A stretch of DNA of 64,000 bases from Adineta vaga (taxonomy: Eukaryota > Rotifera), in NCBI GenBank assembly GCA_021613535.1, contig CP075493.1, forward strand, positions 3,906,001 to 3,970,000. Direction: 5' to 3'. The position numbers and the translations under genes are program-made. The notes below the pieces were generated by a model, which made no database searches, was not told the origin of the DNA, and saw nothing but the letters and a program-made list of their open reading frames with translations. Positions within the stretch are counted from its first letter, which is position 1. Each line of letters starts with the position of its first letter. Below are positions 1-12,206 of the stretch, in pieces.

Positions 1-1108
1 AAATAAGATGATAAAGAACGAATAATGAGCAAAAAAAAGATGGAATAAGAAAAACAAGAAAAAGCCAAAACTTGATAATTGATGGTATAAAATCATTAGA
101 TGAAATCGCAATTGAATTATTAGGTTTAGTAATATTTGCATTCAACATTTATTAATTATATATTGAAGAAAAATAAAGAATCGATTCGTTTTTGAACGAT
201 TAGTGAGATTAACAAGATTCCAATTGACAGAGAAAAAACACTTCATTTTGATGTTTTTAAAGCTAAAAAGAGTAGAAAAAATCCGTTAATCTTACACTAC
301 TTCTCTTCGTTATAAAACTTCAATTAACTAAGCTGAGAATAGTCACCTTTTTTAGAAAGACTATAATTAAAGACTAATTTAGATACTCTTTGATTTCTAT
401 TTCTTAAATAAATTTTAATGAGACAAATAACAGAATTCAGAGAAATTTTCTCGACAGCTTTTACTACAATACATATTGATAGGAAAGTAATACTTACGAA
501 CTCTAATATTAACTTATTATGAACGTCAAAAAATGCTAGTAAAGCATATAATCATGGAAATTCCAACTAGAAAAAAATGAATTCATTATGCATTCTGCAC
601 TTGTTGAAAGGCTCAAATCTATTCTTATTATACACAAAAAACATAATCAGTGATACGCTCTCTTTGTTAACTAAAAAACAAAAGAATGTATCAATGTTAT
701 ATAGATATCCACATAAATTCATACCTATTTAGTAATTAATATAAAGCTTAGGAAAGTAATACATCAGAAATATAATACTACTCTCTTCAGCAGTTCTTTT
801 TCATCCGATATTGTACTCAAATATATAGAAAGTACCTATATGTTATCACTCCTAGCTATCTTGGTACAGAATTTCATTATCATTCAATGATATAGTATAA
901 TTAGTAAAGCATGTTTGTCAATATGTCTGAGAAATTGCGCATGTTTTCTTATGCTGACTTGTCACATATATTTATCGAAAAGAAAAAGAAACAGAAAAAG
1001 TCAATAAACTTGACAAGAATAATATGTTTTACAAAAGCAAAAAGAAAAAGAAAAACTAAGGTTTTAAATATTAGAATATGTAAAATAATTACAAATTAAT
1101 CATCAGTT
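1..1108. other. AT-rich non-coding flank
   Basis: I see no supported gene here. Open frames are short, lysine-rich and lack splice-supported extensions. The right end is the 3' flank of the minus-strand gene that stops at 1109. Confidence 0.5.
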
Positions 1109-2891
1109 CTATTTAGATGCAGTTGTACGTTTTCGATTTGAACCTTGGGATCGTTTGTTTCCACCATTTGAGGATGACATCGTTTGAGAATTGGGTGGTG
1201 GTAAAAAGATTGACCGAATACTTGGATCAGCAATACCAATACGATATGGATTACGCATTGATTGTGACTGAGAACTGCTACCTGTTATTTGTATTTCCGA
1301 TGATGTCCATATGACTTTTTTCGGTGAAATATTTGATCGATTTGGAGTATCTTCATCACTTAAGGCAATAACTTCATCATCACTATCGTTGATGATTTGA
1401 CTATTGTCATCTTCATTATTTTGTGCTTGAGATGACGATGGAACTGTAGGAGTCTGTAAGAATAAGACAAGAATATAAATAAGTTATTTCTTTTGATTTC
1501 TACATGATTAAGAGAAGTCTTATAAGATTTATATGAAAAACTTTGATTATCATAAGAGTGGGTTCTTTTATCACATCAACAGAAGCCAATAAAATAATCA
1601 AATCGTTTGTTCGACTTCTTTCTCAGTTTAATGCTAAAGAATTTTTCAAATTTTGATTTCTTACGGTCGTTACTTGACTATTGATAATTGTTTGTTGTGT
1701 ATCATTTTCTTTTGAAATTAGTGCTTCATCTTCATCAAGATTTACTACTCCACTACTAGTGACAGTTGTTTTTTTGAATCTATCTTCAGTTGTTTCATCG
1801 AGATCAAGTTCAATAACTTCGACTGGATCATGAACTGATCGTAGAAAACGAACAGAACGTTTCGTTGGTGATTCAACAGGTGCCGGTGGTGGTGCAATCG
1901 TAGCAGCAGCGGCTTCTTTTCGAGCTTTTTGTTTTTCACGACGTTCCCATGCAATATCAAATTCTTCATCCGATGAATCATCATTACTTGCTTGTAGTGG
2001 TGGTGGTGGTGGTGGTGGACGAGGAGGTGGTGGAATAGGTCGAGATTTTTCAATTGGTGTACATGGTAACGATTGAGTTATGGTAATAGAACTAAAAAGA
2101 GACGATTACAAAAGAGAAATGAGAATAATTTTGTTTCAAAGCTACCTTTCAGTAGCTGCTTGTTCATCATTCGATTCTTCATTACGAATTGGTGTGAAAC
2201 TTGTTTCTGACATCGACTTTTTTGGTCCAAATGGTTTCCAAGCTAAATCATCTTCATCTTCTTCGATATAATCCATTCCTAAGTGTGTTTCTATATGTTC
2301 AACATTTGTAAATGATCTCGAACGTTTAAAAGCATCAATAGGTGGTCGTCGTTTACCACCAGGTATACTTGTTGTATCAATAACATTTAATTTGATTGGT
2401 TGAGAAGCTTTACGTTTAATTGTATTCATGGATAAAAATGGTGCACGTGATATATGATTTTGTCCTGGATGAATTCGTTCACGTGGTTTAACGCGAATAC
2501 GTGGTCGTTTATCATCATATATATGTTGTTCAAGTGATGTATAGGTTGGCGAACGACGTAATGCTTCAAGAATTTCATCATGAAGATTTTCTTCATCACC
2601 ATTTGTTACTTGATTATTAATAGTTAATGCATCACATATATCATGTATAATACCAAGTTCACGATCTAATTTACGTTTATAATCATCTAAATCATCATGA
2701 ATTTGATCTATCGTTTCACGTGTATTAGAATTATTTGTTTGTAAAGCTTTACAAGATTGTTTCATAACAGTAGTTTTTAAATCACGACCCCATTTGATAA
2801 TTAAATCGAGTTTAGCACGTAAAGCTTTTTGTTCATTAGTATAACCACGAAAACAACCAGGACTACGACTAGGCGTACTCGGCATGATCAA
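1109..2891 (-). CDS. Disordered, probably nuclear protein with poly-proline tract
   Basis: Unrecognised protein of 505 residues assembled from three exons: 2146-2891, 1665-2091 and 1109-1453, with introns of 54 and 211 nt. Both junctions have GT...AG ends and keep frame. The N-terminal 100 residues look helical and could form a small coiled coil (TNEQKALRAKLDLIIKWGRD region). A basic/aromatic middle follows, with acidic patches (YIEEDEDDLAWKPFGPKK), then a run of prolines near residue 265, an Ala-rich stretch, acidic DLDETTEDR-like segments and a Ser/Asn-rich basic tail. There is no signal peptide or membrane segment. The low-complexity, highly charged composition suggests an intracellular scaffold or chromatin/RNA-associated protein, but I assign no function. 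The start could be either of two Met codons three residues apart. Confidence 0.72.
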
Positions 2892-4055
2892 ATTGAAAAA
2901 GAATAAAAATCTAATAGTAAAAGTTCAATCAAGAGAAGAGAAGGAAGATAGAACAGGACAGGAGATCAAACAAACTAAGTAAATAATTGATTGAACGAAA
3001 GTGAAAGAAAGAAATGAACTGACCAACCAATCCAAAAAAAAACAGAATCAAATCTCAATAGAACAATAAAAATTGAGAACTCCGATAGTTAGTGATATCT
3101 CCTTTTTTCTTTAACTCAACAAAAAACTCAGAAAGATTGACAATTTAAAAAAAAAACAGATTTTCAAAGTATAGTTGTGTAGCGACATCTATCAATCAAA
3201 TTTTTATTGATAATCATATCAGAAAACTTTGGATTACAATAAACTATAATAGAATTTAGCTAAAATTTGATCTGTAACTGTGCGTTCATATTCTCACATC
3301 CTTTTCTCTGACTAAACAATATATTGCTATGATTCCAGAGTCGATTATTTATGAAGATTTTTTTCTCTTGCAAATATATATTTATATGTTTATGTAAAAA
3401 AAAACGTTCCATATGATCGTATATGTTCAGAGAATGAAATATCATCGCGCCACAAAAAAAGAGGTTTAGATAACAAGAAAACAAACAACATCATGAGAAG
3501 ATCGTTTTTTTCTAATATCATTTGCAACGAAACGCAAGATATTAGTAGATTAGTAATAATAATAATAATAACAAGAAAAGAGAGAAAAAGGAGACAGATC
3601 TTCATCCGATAACTCTTCTATAATGTTAATTCAGACTTCAGTGTTTTTTTTACACAGAAGAACAAAATGCGAAATAGACACAACCACACAGACGTATATA
3701 GAATAGTAAAGCACCATGTACGATTTGTTTTTCTAAATGTTCTTGTTTTGATCGATGATAGAGAATAAATGCAACATCACTTATATATGAATAAATGAAG
3801 AGATAGTAAGATAGAGAGAAAGAAAAACATTGCACAAGTTGAGCAAGCAGAAATAAAGGAAGAAAGAAGTTTATCAGCATGCATCAAAACAAAATCTTCA
3901 CTGTGTGCAAAGAAGAAGTAGGAAGCACGTTCATATACATCAGGCTAAAGATCAACGACAGCTTTTATCATAACAGAGAAAACATGACACACAATCGATG
4001 TATGTAAGTACTAGTACTGTTCGATAAAAAATGAAATTAATTTATTATCAGTAAA
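2892..4055. other. Promoter of the 1109-2891 gene and 3' UTR of RBFOX
   Basis: No coding exon is supported. Both flanking genes are on the minus strand, so this interval must hold the promoter/5' UTR of the downstream gene and the 3' UTR of RBFOX. It contains homopurine runs and a short TAA microsatellite near 3555. Confidence 0.5.
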
Positions 4056-7000
4056 TTAATAAGGTGCATAGCGAACATTGTTACGGAAACCCTAAAAAGA
4101 ATTCTATTGTAAAGATTTAATTTGAAATTAAATGTCACTTACAGTAATAGGACCGATAGTTCCATTTGGTGTTGTAGTGATGTAAGCAGTTTCTGGATAA
4201 GCATGTCTAAAACGAAGATATAGAGATGATAAGGATCATTTGTTACAGAAATTCAATGAATAAAATCGAATGAACATGCAATCAGATAAACAGTGCATGC
4301 ATCATACTAGACTGTAAAAGACTCTTGAGTAGTGTAATATGTACGTATTAAATCTGATTGTAGTGAGAGAAAAAGAATTGATCATACCAACAATACGGAT
4401 CGAAATTCTGATAATGATAGTCCATCTGCTGTTGAGGGAATAACTAGACTTCGAAAGAGAGATAGGATTCTTAAACGAATATCGAAAGGGATACCCTCAT
4501 ACTCACGCAAGAAATACATGCATAGATATCGAATAGGAAATATCTTACCCGAATTGAGCGTTGGAGATGTCATATTCGTTGTCGATGTTCCATTAATAAA
4601 ATATCCAGTGGTTGTATTAACTCCATTAGACATTGGTAAGACACTAAGTATAAAATATAGATCAATTTGTAAGATGTTCATATCATTTTTAAATTGCTTA
4701 CCCAATCGTATAAGTTCCAGGTTGCTGGCCAGCCGTGGCCATACATGCATGCGATCCTGCTGTTGTAATATAACGAATGCCGTTTTGTGGTTGTTGATTA
4801 GCAGTAGCTGTTGCAGCAATTTGATAAGCTGTTAAACCATTTAAAGTAGTTAATTGATCAGGATAAATACTACATGAAAAAATGGAAAATTACTCACTTA
4901 TTAAAGAACTAAAGTTAAGATCGGAATTGTTTGTTAGTAATTCTCAATAGATATAAATCTTAAGTGATCTTCTTTTTGTCTAATCTCATCAATTTCTATT
5001 CAAATCGACAACTAAATCAAAAGGAAAAAGAAAGATTCCAACTGTTATCTCCATTGGTGGTATATTTTAAGATAATCAACATCCTTCCTGTTATGCTAAG
5101 TTAACTTATTTCAAGATTGATCACAAAGAGTTTTTGAAATATAGTTAGTACTTTATTTCAATGCAACTTACGTATATCCACCGGGTAAAGTTAGACCAGT
5201 CGTAAAGGTTGTTGCTGCACGTAATCCTGTAGTTTGAGTCGATGGAATTAACGTTGGACGTTGTCGTGCATTTAACATGACGCCTAAGTCAAATAATACA
5301 TTCGTTATATTAAAAAGCTTCTATACAATTCTTTCTCACCAAATGGATTTGCTACAACGGGTTTTGGCTTTGGTTGTGATCGAGCTGTTGCCATATTAAC
5401 CTAATTAAACAAAATATCATTCATAATTAAGTCATGAAATAAAGAAAGAGAGAGAGAGAGAGAGAGAAAGAAAGAATAGTTGAGCCAAACATTCCACCAA
5501 CAAAAAGCAAAGAGATATCAATGAGATCTCTCGCAATCAAAACGTTCGAGCCATTCAGGAATGTGTCATATACAAAAAATTGATTGACTGTGCATCATCT
5601 AATCAAAACGTCTTCTTGAAAAACTTTTCTATCAAATTATAGATAAAAAAAAACAGAAACGTTTTTTGCTTATATGTGCATGACATGCGAATATTCTTTT
5701 ATTATTATTAAATGATCGTTCACTTAGTTTGATAGTTTTTTTAGTTTTTAATAACTGGACAACCATGCATCATGCGCTGAGAATATGATATATATTAAAT
5801 CTAATTGTCGTTCGAATGTAGGTAGAAGGAAAAAATAGATAACAACATTGAGAAAGATAAACATACATTGAACCAAGTCCGATGTCTAATGACTAGATAA
5901 TCAAAGGTTAAACTTGCATTTCGATCATGAAATTTCATCATGCTCCCTTTAAATTCTTTGTTGATTGATAGATTCGAAACTAATTGATATATTAGGAAAA
6001 AAACAATCGCTTAATGTAGAAAAGACGAACAAGCAGCCACGAACAGGCATGCAAACGAAAACAGTTGTTTGAAGTAAGAGAAAAAAGAAATACTTGGTTG
6101 CTTTCATTCATTATCATTTCTACCTCCTATGTAAACATATCTTGATTCACAAGTAGTAGTAGTAGTAGAAAGAGAACTAGAAGAGAGATGAGCTTGGTTT
6201 GATTTTATAAATATATTCCTGTTGTTTTATGGAATTATTCAATATAAAAACGATAAGAAATTCTTGAGAGAATCAATCTTAAATACATACCTCGATTTTT
6301 CGTCCTTCAATAACAGCTCCATGAAATTTTTCTCGAGCTGCATCTGCATCACCACTTGAAGCAAATGTTACAAATCCAAAACCCTAAAAAATAGAAAATA
6401 AATGCGTCTTTACAATGTTTTCTTTTTATCTATCACGATTCTGTGTTAACTATCTGTGATAATTTCTGTCGACTAGAATATCTTTACTCATCTTGTCATT
6501 ATCAATTCAGTTAGTGAATAAATCATAACCAAATACGATTGAAATCTATGAAGAATAGATCTCAATTTTGAATCATCTCTCAATAACATTAGATATTTGT
6601 TTATTGATGTATGAAACTGTGAATTTCTATTTGAATACTTTTTGTTTAATCAAACTAATTCATTTAAAATGTGTTTCATAAGAAAGAAAAAGGGAAAATC
6701 TAATCAATTTGAAAATGTTTTGAGAGATAATTAATTTTTATTTGTCGTTTTCCACTTACTTTTGATCCTCGTTCATTGAAGATAATTTCAGTATCGACAA
6801 TTTCACCGAATTGCTACAATAAGAAACGTTATTTTCTTTTATGAATTTCGCCTTCTATTTTATGATAATAATTACTTCAAACATAGCTTTAAGATCTTCA
6901 TCTCGAAAACGAAATGGTATATTAGATACATGTAAGCGTTTTTGAGTTGAATTCGAACCATTTGTTGATGATGTTGATCCATTTGGTGTTATCGTACTTG

Positions 7001-7840
7001 TTGATTGAGGTGAATGCGATGATGATGAATTTGATTGTGTCTAAAAATTTTGATTAAATTCATTTTGTCGAAATATTTTTCTTCACAAACATACTTGATC
7101 ATTAGGTGATAATGATTGAACAAGATGATTATTACTGTTCGTTGTTGCTGTCATTGATTCACTAATTGATGATGGTGATGATGGCATACTCGTTACTTGC
7201 GCTAACTGATTTGTTGAATCAACAACTAAATTGGACATTTGATTCGTTGTAGTTAAATTCGTAGATGCATATGATTGTTGTTGACTAGAAAGTGTGGCAA
7301 GTATTGCTGAATCCATTGTTGAATGTAGACCATTAGAAATTGTTGTTGTTGCTGTTGATCCAGTATTATTAATGCTTGATGAATTTGATGATGATGTCGT
7401 CGTCGTTGCTAATAATGTTGGCATTAACGGCTAGAAGAAAAATGATGTCGTCAATAGATAGAAACTATTTATTATCATATTTCGACTTCTGAAATTACTC
7501 TATCTAACGGAATTTCTATGCATATCTAATCTTTGATTTAATGTGCTTCCGGAAACTTGATCTTTTGTTTCAGGATGCATTTGCATGTCGATGAGATTTT
7601 TGAAGCGAAAAGAAATCATCCTATTCTATCTATTCCACCCTATTTCAATATTAAGCTCACTTGACTACACATCTAGATAAGAAATAACTTACATTCAATG
7701 TTAAATAATTATCCGATGGTAGAAAAGAATATAACATCGTCAATGAGTAGCACCCAAGAAAAACGAAGAACTCGTAAGATCAATAATAGAGGATGAATAT
7801 TCTCATATATATCTATATCTCTTTGCTTACAAAAGGATAT

Positions 7841-7871
<31 letters not shown>

Positions 7872-10800
7872 AAAAGGAGACAGACGATCTATATTGGGAA
7901 AATGGGACGAGCGAGAGAGAGAGAAAGATAGTAAATGCCTCAATAAAATAGCACACATACATAAATAGAAAGCAAAATTCGGTCACTATTCTCGTTCATT
8001 GATAATATGAGAACGAATATAAACAACTGTTAATAGAAAAAGAAAAAAAAAGAAAGAATTGCTACCAGTACTCTTCGACAATCTAATATGTAGAAGAAGA
8101 AAAAAAGATGAGCAATGTATAATCAAATGTCTATTATAGCGAAGGCGAGAAATAGATGTCTACGAATGTATATATGTAGAAAAATGAGCTTGAGTTCTCG
8201 TTTTTCTTTTCCTTCGATTCATTAGCAATCGTGGAATATTTGATATAACCAGTGGAATCTTTCTTCTCCCGAGACGAATATTTCTTTTTCTAATGAACGA
8301 GAGAACATTCATAATATGTGATCATTTTTCGTTTTTATTGATGAAGATATTTCGAATAGGTATCATCCTATTCTATTATAATTAGCATTTTTGAACAAAA
8401 GAAAGATGTCATATTTGCTCATCTCTTTTATTTGACTTGTTTTCTTAATGAGTTTAGTTTTCAATCAAAGACAAGACAAAATATTGTCTGTTGTTAGAAG
8501 ATCACTTCCGTTCGATCTCAAGGTAAATATACTAGACAGACGGATAAAATGAAGCGAGTGACCGACTAATTGTGACTCGTCTCCATATAAAACAATGATA
8601 TATTTGAGCAGATGCTTACTCTTTTTTTTCTCAACTGTTCTCTTCAATCAATCAATAAATCGTACACATCTAAGTATGTCTATTGTGTGTTGACCGAACT
8701 TTTTTTTCTTTCTTTCTTTCTTTTCTTATCTTTTTTTCTTCGTCATCGAAACATTTCATCTAATTAGGATATCGAAAGAAAAACGGGTGGATGAATTTGT
8801 AAAGAGCAAAGATGATTCAAATCATCATTTAAATGAACATGTGGCCGGAAGTCATGTAGTTCAAGATAGATATTTAATATTCATACCGAAGATGATGATG
8901 ATGATGCATCGAGCTGTTGTTGAAAATGATGAAATGCAATAAGATCGTTTTTGGTAAGAAGTGCTGTCGTGGGACCTGTTGAGTTCGTATTGTTGTTGGT
9001 TCGATTGACGATACCGGATGATGGGACTGTTGCTAACATAGTTGGACTCTAAATAATCAAATATATGAATGAACAAGACAAAAAAAAACATATCATGATC
9101 GAATGTTGATAACTATACAAAAAAAAGACAAATAGAGCAAGACGAGTTAGTTGCCAGCATAAGAATCAGATACAAAAGAAAAACATACAACGGAAACAAT
9201 CTGAACACAAAATAGACTTTTTGAATATCTCGATTACAAGATGAAAAGTCTTTTTTCTGTCCCCTTGAGTCTTGCAAATGTGCACTTACAATTAACAACA
9301 TGTCGGTTGAGTTATGTTGCGTGCGTTTGAGCTAGATGCACACATATACGACGAAAATATGATTATTTTATGATTGTTTCAATATAGTAGACTCCTTCGT
9401 CTTCTTCTCCTATTCTCGTTTTCTTTGCTTGTTCACGACACGTTGTCGAAGAGTCGTAGTCGTTTGTATATGAATGTAATCGAGAAAGAAGAAGAAGATT
9501 AGTTTAGTTGAACGAAAGACAAGTGAAAAGAATCTCCTATCCTATTGTTGATTCAATGTGCATATGAATACTCTTTCTAGTTGGTTTTTTTCCTCCTCTC
9601 CTTGTCTTTATAAATAATGTATACGTTTGGTTCGATTGAGTGATCACGATAGTAGGTCTCTCCTTTCGTTTAATACTAATAACGTTATATCTTTTTTTTT
9701 CTTCTCGCATTATTGCTCTTTGCTTTGTTACTGAGGTGGATTCATGTGATGAGCGTGTTATGAGAACGGACGTAGACAACAATAGGAGCAATGATCAACA
9801 GAACGAGTACGACGAAATAATCGAAGATATGAAATATGATTTTCTTTCCTTTTTCTACGTTTCTTTTTGTTCTCTCTTTCACATTTTCTCTTTGCTTTGT
9901 GTCTATCTATTGTTTTGACGATTTGTGAGTATGGAGTGAAGAAGCTTCGTCCATTACATCCTGTAATGAGGACTCTTTCTCTTTTTCTCTTTCTTGTTAC
10001 CAAAACCAACTGTGAATATATATATATATATATATTCATGTACGAATCAATGAGTTTACACACGAAACATATGTTTTGTTTTTTTCTACTATCTCCTTTC
10101 CAATTGAAACAATAATAGACAAATATTCTCAAAAATATATTCGTAATACCAACATGGATTACTAACAGATTTCATCAATCAACACGTTCAAATAAAAACT
10201 ATTCATGTCTCAATACTTATACGTGACAATTATCATTCAAACAAGGTTATCAGTTTTCTACCATTTGAAATCAATACGCATATACAAAGTGTTTAGTTTT
10301 CAACTTCAATTTGACCGACAAACATTGATTCAAATTACAAAGGAAAGGTGAATGAATAATATACATGCATATTATCATTCTCATAGATAGATTAATACGA
10401 AAAGAAAATAAATAACTACATGCTCTAAATATACATATGCATCGATAAAAGAAAGAAATGGTCATGCGCTGAAACATGCAGGAGAACTAGTCACACTGTA
10501 CATATCGAATTTGGATATAGTGAAATCCATGCGAGATATTTTTCGAAAGAGGATAAACTATATGAAGTGATGAAAGAAAGTACATAGACAACATATATAT
10601 GTATGTATATATGGATGTGCAAGACGATGGATAAATCACAACATCAAACTATCTTACCGCTAGTATCGAACATTATCTCTCCTGAAAAAATAATTTTGTA
10701 ATAAAACGAAAATACTTTGTTAGAATATATAATACACACGCACACATTTATATACATAAGCAAAGGTATGAAGAAGCGACACTAATTTCAAATGTTTACC

Positions 10801-11095
10801 TGTTTTCAAAGAAATTATATCTCGAAAACTCCTGGAAGAATGAATTATTGTGAAAATAGTTTTTTCGAAAATAAAAAGAAAACGAAAACTATATACGTAC
10901 AAAGAATTGTTCAGTTAAGAATCGATGATTATTGTATGGTTGAATCCAAGGTGTTGGAAAATATTGATTCACTACCGGATTTGGATGAGGATAAACACTC
11001 GTCGGAGGCGTTGGAGATGACGAGGAAGAAGATGAAGATTCGGATGTGGGCGAGAGAAAAGTCGCTGTTGGAATTGTATTATTGTGTAAGAGCAT
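4056..11095 (-). CDS. RBFOX: RBFOX-family RNA-binding splicing regulator
   Basis: RBFOX proteins bind (U)GCAUG in pre-mRNA and control alternative splicing, mainly in neurons and muscle. The RRM is split over exons 6876-7040, 6760-6813, 6291-6383 and 5340-5400. It reads [19 protein letters not shown], then [18 protein letters not shown], then GFGFVTF and EGRKIEV, nearly identical to vertebrate RBFOX. C-terminal exons are 5172-5283, 4702-4869, 4549-4643, one near 4391-4440 whose borders I could not fix, 4143-4206 and 4056-4091. They are Thr/Ala/Tyr-rich, and the protein ends RYAPY, like the family's RFAPY. The N-terminal exon 7095-7430 is Ser/Thr/Asn-rich and disordered. It can follow three alternative first exons (7693-7737; 9290-9301 via 8887-9048; 10901-11095), all ending in phase 0. 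Introns range from about 55 nt to 0.9 kb or more, long for this window. Confidence 0.9.
5444..5475. repeat. (GA)n microsatellite
   Basis: Run of GA dinucleotides inside the large RBFOX intron. Similar simple repeats occur at 7844-7876 (GAAA), 10017-10035 (TA), 12361-12390 (CT), 31201-31237 (CT then CTTT) and 39651-39664 (GT). Confidence 0.8.
7693..7737 (-). other. RBFOX: RBFOX alternative first exon, proximal
   Basis: Encodes 15 residues from ATG ([15 protein letters not shown]) and ends at a strong donor (GTAAGTT) in phase 0. It joins in frame to the exon at 7095-7430, whose acceptor follows a pyrimidine tract. This is the shortest route to a complete protein. Confidence 0.6.
8887..9301 (-). 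other. RBFOX: RBFOX alternative 5' exons, middle (MLLI exon plus 54-codon exon)
   Basis: A 12-nt coding start (ATG at 9301, donor GTAAGTGC after four codons) splices to a 162-nt exon (8887-9048) with a TTATTTAG acceptor and a GTATGA donor. The 162-nt exon encodes an Asn/Thr/Ser-rich peptide ending in six serines. Both junctions are phase 0, so it continues in frame into 7095-7430. Confidence 0.5.
10901..11095 (-). other. RBFOX: RBFOX alternative first exon, distal (candidate)
   Basis: 65 codons from ATG at 11095 to a GTACGT donor, phase 0. The peptide has an eight-Ser run and is rich in Pro, Tyr and Asn ([17 protein letters not shown]), like RBFOX N-termini. In-phase joining to 8887-9048 or 7095-7430 is possible. 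It could instead belong to a separate small gene, because two exon-like pieces near 10660 and 10810 did not join in frame. Confidence 0.4.
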
Positions 11096-11875
11096 GGTCT
11101 CTCTCTCTCTCTTTTTTTCTTTTCTTTTTAATAGAGAAAAAATATAAATATAAACAAGCAATAGATCTAAAAGAAATTGAAAGTGAAATTAATAAGGATT
11201 AGAAAGGTTTCATCAAATACATTTGAATAGAAGGTTTCATTCGTATAAATTAAACAAAAGAAAACGAAATCTTCTATTCTCTTTCTGTCGAATTATGAAT
11301 GATATGATAATATATTCTGGCCTTTTATTTTTCTCGAAAAGTTAAACAAAGAACGAAAATGATAGGATTATCACTAAGACAGATAGATTTATCGTATTGG
11401 TGGATTATATAGAACAAATTAAAGATATATTTAGTAAATATGAAAAGATTTTCTTCGAAAATAAGAGACGAGTTTATGAGAAATTTCAGCATTATTTTAA
11501 CTAAAACTGAAAATGAGAACTAAATACTTTGATATTATTCAACGTAGAGCGACATCTGATGAACTAAGATAACTTGAACTAGCTCCAACGTATGCTACGA
11601 GCAAATCTATCATGAAGACAATAGTATATCCATTTTTTAGGTTGATATCTTCATTTATTCCTCTTTTTGTTTTTTTAAAATTTTTAAATATAATACTTTT
11701 TATTGATGAAATATGAAATAGAAAGGAGAAAATGATTAGAATTAAAGAATACATAATGTCAATGATTTATTATTCAAAAATGGAACAATAGAATGACTTG
11801 AATTAATGTTTTTTAATCGATTAGAAATCAGAAAAAAAGACATGACAAAAACGTATTATTGATTGCGTTTTTGAT
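11096..11875. other. Intergenic, AT-rich
   Basis: Lies between the most distal RBFOX first exon and the 3' end of the peptide-precursor gene. I see no conserved coding exon. A CT/TTTC tract (11099-11128) lies immediately upstream of the distal RBFOX exon on its strand. Confidence 0.45.
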
Positions 11876-12206
11876 TTAACCCATAAATTCTCTCGGATCA
11901 CCTTTGATAATTGCTTTTGCACGTTTACCAATTGTTTCATATCGATCATTTTCGACTTGATTTTCTCTATTTGTTAAAAATCTCAATAATCGTGCTTCGA
12001 TTTCATATGTTGGATTGTATTTATCATTGGCATGAAACATTTCCGATTCATCTGCGCTATCATCGTGTTCATTATCGATTTGTCGAATATTTTTGGCACT
12101 AAATGGAATGAAATATGTTTTACAAAAAAAGAAAAGAAGATCAAAAACGTTACCTGACAAAAAGAATTGTCAATGTAAGGGCTAATAAAACTGAATAGAA
12201 GTGCAT
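11876..12206 (-). CDS. Secreted neuropeptide/hormone precursor, possibly CRF/DH44-like
   Basis: Two exons (12154-12206 and 11876-12098, 55-nt intron) encode 91 residues. Residues 1-18 form a clear signal peptide (MHFYSVLLALTLTILFVS). An acidic spacer follows, then a predicted amphipathic segment at about residues 45-74 ending in YETI and directly followed by Gly-Lys-Arg (75-77), the classic amidation plus prohormone-convertase site. A short tail ends in Met-Gly-stop, a second potential amidation signal. The ARLLRFL and ENQVENDR stretches before GKR recall the CRF/diuretic-hormone-44 family (LLR motif, QVExNR, C-terminal aliphatic amide). The helix is about seven residues shorter than usual, so family assignment is tentative. 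The precursor architecture is well supported. It would be processed in the secretory pathway and act on a family B receptor if CRF-like. Confidence 0.62.

Noticed and set aside
7844-7876. GAAA run as a possible CRISPR or satellite array
   Set aside because: It is a simple tetranucleotide microsatellite without spacers.
9537-10132. Overlapping open frames on both strands (82-124 codons)
   Set aside because: Composition is Arg/Lys/Phe/Tyr-rich from AT-rich simple sequence, with no domain, signal or splice support; the interval is the RBFOX 5' intron.
10649-10831. Two exon-like pieces between RBFOX alternative first exons
   Set aside because: They have acceptor and donor dinucleotides but joining them to neighbours creates stops, so they were not added to the RBFOX model.
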